39,325 nt of DNA from Actinomycetota bacterium (GTDB lineage: Bacteria > Actinomycetota > Thermoleophilia > Gaiellales > Gaiellaceae), in the NCBI GenBank assembly GCA_005888365.1, contig VAWZ01000100.1:1-39325 (forward strand), read 5' to 3'. Shown piece after piece: positions 36,078 to 39,325 of the stretch; position 1 is the stretch's first letter; every line of letters begins with the position of its first letter. Below the pieces are notes generated by a model. The model worked only from the letters and a program-made list of their open reading frames with translations. It made no database searches and was not told the DNA's origin. The translations under genes and the position numbers were made by a program.

Positions 36078-36668
36078 ATGGGCGAGGGCCAGGCGATGCA
36101 GGAGATGACTCTCTACGGCGTCAGCTTCGAGCCGATCGGCAAGCAGCCGATCGTGCTGCTGAAGACGACGGACGACGACAAGTTCCTTCCGATCTGGATC
36201 GGCCACCCCGAGGCGGCCGCGATCCTGACGAAGCTCCAGGGCGCGACCCCGCCGCGGCCTATGACGCACGACCTGCTGAGCGAGGTGATCGGGGAGCTTC
36301 AGGGCGAGATCGTGCGAGTCGAGGTGACAGAGCTCCGCGACAACACCTTCCACGCGCGGATCATGATCGTCCAGGACGGGCGCGAGCTCGAGATCGACTC
36401 CCGGCCTTCGGACGCAATCGCGCTCGCCGTCCGCTGCGACGCGAAGATCTTCGCCGCCGAGGACGTGATCGAGGAGTCGGGGATCGAGTTCCAGGCCGAC
36501 GAGGAGGTCCAGCCCGGCCTCGTCACCGCCTCGAGCCTTGCAGACCTCGACCCCGAGGAGTTTCGGCGCTTCCTCGAGAACGTGACGGTCGAGGAGTTCG
36601 CGTCGAGCCTCGAGCTGGGCGACGAGGACGACGCAGAGGCGGACGAAGAAGAGGACGAGCCCGAGTAG
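36078..36668 (+). CDS. DUF151 (bifunctional nuclease) family protein
   Basis: A protein of 196 residues (190 if ATG 36096 is used). The DUF151/BFN domain is at about 7-135: MTLYGVSFEPIGKQPIVLLK, FLPIWIGHPEAAAILTKLQG, RPMTHDLLSEVIGELQGE and the family hallmark SRPSDAIALAVR. A very acidic tail follows (ELGDEDDAEADEEEDEPE). Plant and Mycobacterium members show RNase and DNase activity; the cellular role in bacteria is unclear. It stands alone between tRNA-Ile and a convergent CPBP gene. The first ATG is reported because either fits; the second keeps all recognisable family residues. Confidence 0.9.
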   Translation: MGEGQAMQEMTLYGVSFEPIGKQPIVLLKTTDDDKFLPIWIGHPEAAAILTKLQGATPPRPMTHDLLSEVIGELQGEIVRVEVTELRDNTFHARIMIVQDGRELEIDSRPSDAIALAVRCDAKIFAAEDVIEESGIEFQADEEVQPGLVTASSLADLDPEEFRRFLENVTVEEFASSLELGDEDDAEADEEEDEPE

Positions 36669-36691
36669 CCGAGCTGTTGGGCGAAACCCTG

Positions 36692-37378
36692 TTAGTGCGC
36701 GACGAGCACCGACGCGAGGAGCGCGACCCCGTTGAAGGTGCCGTGTAGAAGCATTCCCGGGTAGACGCTCGAAGTCCGGACCCGGACCCAGCCGACCGCG
36801 ATACCGAAAATGACCAACACCGGCAGGTCGATCAGCAGGCCGTGGGCCAGCCCGAACAGGACGCCGGTGCCGACGATGGCGAGCCAGCGTCCATAGGGAG
36901 CGAGCAGCGTGATGCCCAGCCCTCGATAGGTCAGCTCCTCGACCACGGGGCCGACGACAGCGACGGCCACGAAGAACGCGACGAACGCGGCGGCGTGCGC
37001 CGGCTCCCACCTGTCCGGAACGAGCCCCTGCTCGTGCGAGCCGCCGCGGAGGAAGGGTGAGAGGATGCCTGCGGCCCCCCATATCGTGAGGAGGGCGAGA
37101 GCCGTGTACCCGAGCGCGCGAGGCCAGGATTCCGGCCTGTGGAGCGCGAACGTCTCGCGCGTCGGCAGCCCACGGGCGATGAGGAGCAGGATGCCGAGGA
37201 TGAGGCTGTACTGGATCACCGCGCCTATCGACGAGGAGTAGCGGTACGCGACGTCCTTGGGCGCCGGGCCGCCCGCGAAGCGGTCCGCGTAGCCGAGTGC
37301 TGCGAACGCCAACGCGAAGGCGAGCCAGGCTGCGAGTCGCCAGGGACGAGACGGAGAACGCGGGATCTCGCTGACCAT
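36692..37378 (-). CDS. CPBP-family intramembrane glutamic protease
   Basis: A protein of 228 residues, mostly hydrophobic, with about six to seven transmembrane segments. The ABI/CPBP motifs are complete: EELTYRG (EExxxR) near 150-156, FGLAHG (FxxxH) near 179-184 and HGTFNG near 214-219. Relatives process prenylated or peptide substrates in the membrane, including bacteriocin maturation and immunity; no bacteriocin gene is nearby. ATG 37378 gives a short N-terminus before the first helix. It is divergent from the penicillin-binding protein gene (93 bases). Confidence 0.9.
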   Translation of the reverse strand: MVSEIPRSPSRPWRLAAWLAFALAFAALGYADRFAGGPAPKDVAYRYSSSIGAVIQYSLILGILLLIARGLPTRETFALHRPESWPRALGYTALALLTIWGAAGILSPFLRGGSHEQGLVPDRWEPAHAAAFVAFFVAVAVVGPVVEELTYRGLGITLLAPYGRWLAIVGTGVLFGLAHGLLIDLPVLVIFGIAVGWVRVRTSSVYPGMLLHGTFNGVALLASVLVAH

Positions 37379-37459
37379 CCCGCGGCATTCCAGCACGGGG
37401 GGGAGCCCTCGCACGCTGAGGAGCCCGGCGACCACTGTCGAACCGATCCATATGGGGGC

Positions 37460-37465
37460 TAGCAT
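37460..37465 (+). promoter_or_regulatory. Possible -10 box for a leaderless PBP transcript
   Basis: TAGCAT (37460-37465) is followed by six bases and then the ATG at 37472, the spacing expected when transcription starts at the start codon. No Shine-Dalgarno sequence precedes the ATG and no clear -35 is seen. Leaderless mRNAs are common in actinobacteria; here this is inference. Confidence 0.35.
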
Positions 37466-37471
37466 CCGTCC

Positions 37472-39325
37472 ATGAGCCCGAGGCCGATGCGCGCGTCCGT
37501 CGACCCCGAGCTCCTGCTCGCACGACATCGAAGGCAACGCGCGCTGCGCCGCCGCCGCCGGCGAAGCGCCCTCGCCCTCGGCATCGCCACGATCGCAGGC
37601 CTCTCGGTGCTCGTGGCTCTTGGCGGGGGAGCAGCGGTCTTCGCCTACGGCTCGTCCTGCAACCTGAGCTCGCTGCACGAGATCAGGATCGGACAGAACT
37701 CCTTCGTCTACGCAGCGAACGGAGCCCTTCTGGGATCGATCCCCGCCGAGCGCAACCGCCAGGAGGTCAAAGCGAGAGCGATGTCGCCGTGGATCCGCAA
37801 GGCGACGGTCGCCATCGAGGACCGCCGCTTCTACGAGCACGGCGGCATCGACCCCGAGGGCATCGCGCGTGCCGCGGTCGCCGACGTCCGGGCGAGGAGG
37901 GTCGTCGAGGGCGGCTCGACGATCACACAGCAGCTCGTCCGAAACCTCTACATCTCGAACCAGCGGACGGTGCAGCGCAAGCTCAAGGAAGCGTGCCTCG
38001 CCACGAAGCTCGACCGGAAGTGGTCGAAGCAGCGGATCCTGACGACCTACCTCAACCAGGTGTACTACGGAAATCACGCGTACGGCATCGAGGCCGCGGC
38101 GCGCACGTACTTCTCGAAGCCCTCGCGCGATCTGACCCTCGACCAGGCGGCGATGCTGGCGGGCCTGACCCAGGCGCCCTCGGTGTACGACCCGTTCGTC
38201 GCACGGGGGCCCGTGCTCGCCCGGCGGAACGAGGTGCTCGTGGCGATGCTCCAGACCGACGCGATCACTCCGGCGGAGTACCGGAAGGCGGCTGCGGCAC
38301 GGATCCGGCTCCACCGCGGCGAGCTCTACAGCGAGATTCGCGAGCCGTACTTCTTCGGCTACGTGCGGGACAAGCTCATCGAGAAGTACGGAGCGGCGCA
38401 GGTTCGATCCGGTGGGCTCTCCGTCTACACGACGATTCGCCCGCGCTACCAGCGGCTGGCAGAGCAGGCGATCAAGGAGACCCTGAACCTACCGACCGAC
38501 CCGGCGGCGGCGGTCATCTCGATCAGTCCGCGAACGGGTGCCATCCGGGCGATGACGGCGGTCATCCCGAACCGGCCCAAGAACGAGTTCAACCTCCTCT
38601 CACAGGCTCGCCGGCAGCCCGGCTCCACGTTCAAGACCTTCGTGCTCAGCGCCGCGATCGAGGAGGGGATCAATCCCGACTCGACGTACTACGTCTCGGC
38701 GCCCTTCACCTACCGGCCGTCTCCCGTCGGGAACTGCGACGACGGTACCTGGTGGTGCGTACACACATACGACAACACCTACTCTGGCTGGACGTCGATC
38801 CGGACGGCGACCATCCACTCCGACAACTCGGTCTACGCGCAGCTCACGCTGGACGTGACGCCCGAGCGCGTGGCGCAGGTCGCACGCCGGATGGGCGTGC
38901 GGTCGCCCTTGCAGGTCAACGGCCAGTACGTCCCCTCGATGGGCCTCGGCTCCGTCGCCCTCTCGCCGCTCGATCTCGCGTCCGGCTACGCGACGCTTGC
39001 CGCAGGCGGCGTCTATGCAGAGCCGATGGCGATCCGCAAGGTCGTGCTCCCGAACGGGAAGGTGGATACCCAGGCAGGATGGGGGAAGCCGAAGAGGCAG
39101 CGGGCGATCTCCGAGGGTGTCGCCGCGGTGGTGACGAGCATCCTCGAGCAAAACATCCAGTACGGGACGGGGGTGGGAGCCCGCATCGACCGGCCCGCTG
39201 CGGGCAAGACCGGTACGAACGAGAAGCACGAGGACGCCTGGTTCGCGGGCTACACGCCCGACCTCGCAACGACCGTGTGGGTGGGATACACGCGCGCCGA
39301 GATTCCGATGGAGAACGTGCACGGG
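37472..39325 (+). CDS. Class A penicillin-binding protein (PBP1-type), 3' partial
   Basis: An open frame of 618 codons from ATG 37472 to the window edge without a stop. It has a basic cytoplasmic N-terminus (RHRRQRALRRRRRRS) and one membrane anchor (about 30-55). The GT51 glycosyltransferase domain has ATVAIEDRRFYEHGGIDPEG and EGGSTITQQLVRNLY, including the catalytic Glu. The transpeptidase domain has the S-x-x-K motif PGSTFKTF, the S-x-N motif SDNSVYAQ and the KTG motif AGKTGTNE. It polymerises glycan strands and cross-links peptides outside the membrane. Two Cys (VGNCDDGTWWCVHTY) in the transpeptidase region could form a disulfide. Its C-terminus lies beyond the window. Confidence 0.95.
   Translation, partial: MSPRPMRASVDPELLLARHRRQRALRRRRRRSALALGIATIAGLSVLVALGGGAAVFAYGSSCNLSSLHEIRIGQNSFVYAANGALLGSIPAERNRQEVKARAMSPWIRKATVAIEDRRFYEHGGIDPEGIARAAVADVRARRVVEGGSTITQQLVRNLYISNQRTVQRKLKEACLATKLDRKWSKQRILTTYLNQVYYGNHAYGIEAAARTYFSKPSRDLTLDQAAMLAGLTQAPSVYDPFVARGPVLARRNEVLVAMLQTDAITPAEYRKAAAARIRLHRGELYSEIREPYFFGYVRDKLIEKYGAAQVRSGGLSVYTTIRPRYQRLAEQAIKETLNLPTDPAAAVISISPRTGAIRAMTAVIPNRPKNEFNLLSQARRQPGSTFKTFVLSAAIEEGINPDSTYYVSAPFTYRPSPVGNCDDGTWWCVHTYDNTYSGWTSIRTATIHSDNSVYAQLTLDVTPERVAQVARRMGVRSPLQVNGQYVPSMGLGSVALSPLDLASGYATLAAGGVYAEPMAIRKVVLPNGKVDTQAGWGKPKRQRAISEGVAAVVTSILEQNIQYGTGVGARIDRPAAGKTGTNEKHEDAWFAGYTPDLATTVWVGYTRAEIPMENVHG

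Overview
The window is about two-thirds G+C and reads as chromosomal core from an Actinomycetota member. The best guess is a deep-branching class such as Thermoleophilia. The guess rests on three things: GTG, TTG and possibly CTG starts with pervasive GTGA/ATGA stop-start overlaps; the order rpmH | dnaA-dnaN-recF-DUF721-gyrB-gyrA; and a split AccA/AccD carboxylase instead of the fused acyl-CoA carboxylases usual in actinobacteria. The class-level assignment is inference; no marker phylogeny was run.

Left part (1-8.5 kb): the 3' part of a DUF1998-type DEAH helicase whose reading frame breaks near 1560; two DGPF/YCII genes followed by an ECF42-like sigma factor with a TPR-type tail; an oppositely oriented pair (SRPBCC-methyltransferase fusion and a LOG-like Rossmann protein); and a DNA ligase D for end joining.

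Middle (8.5-21 kb): lipid and envelope genes. accD-accA make malonyl-CoA. fabZ-fabH-fabD-fabG-fabF form a tightly overlapping fatty acid synthase II operon without acpP. Between them lie an arginase-fold protein with a zinc ribbon, a HAD hydrolase and a GNAT acetyltransferase. A secreted PGRP-type amidase precedes fabZ. A divergent NfeD protease-slipin pair follows.

Right part (21-39.3 kb): the replication-origin region. gyrA, gyrB, a DUF721 gene, recF, dnaN and dnaA run leftward; rpmH, rnpA, yidD, yidC, jag, rsmG, a nucleotidyltransferase, parA and parB run rightward. DnaA-box-like 9-mers cluster both between dnaA and rpmH and between dnaN and dnaA, so the two replication forks most likely leave from this zone. 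Then come tRNA-Ile(GAT), a DUF151 nuclease-like protein, a CPBP membrane protease and the 5' part of a class A penicillin-binding protein.

Most of the window is conserved housekeeping DNA. No mobile element, CRISPR array or clear defence system was seen. The points most worth checking are: the altered quinolone-determining loop in GyrA; the long-form GyrB; recF with no canonical start codon; an array of DnaA-box-like sites upstream of ligD, far from dnaA; the arginase-fold/zinc-ribbon fusion with a Cys-rich metal motif; the nucleotidyltransferase wedged between rsmG and parA; and the broken helicase.
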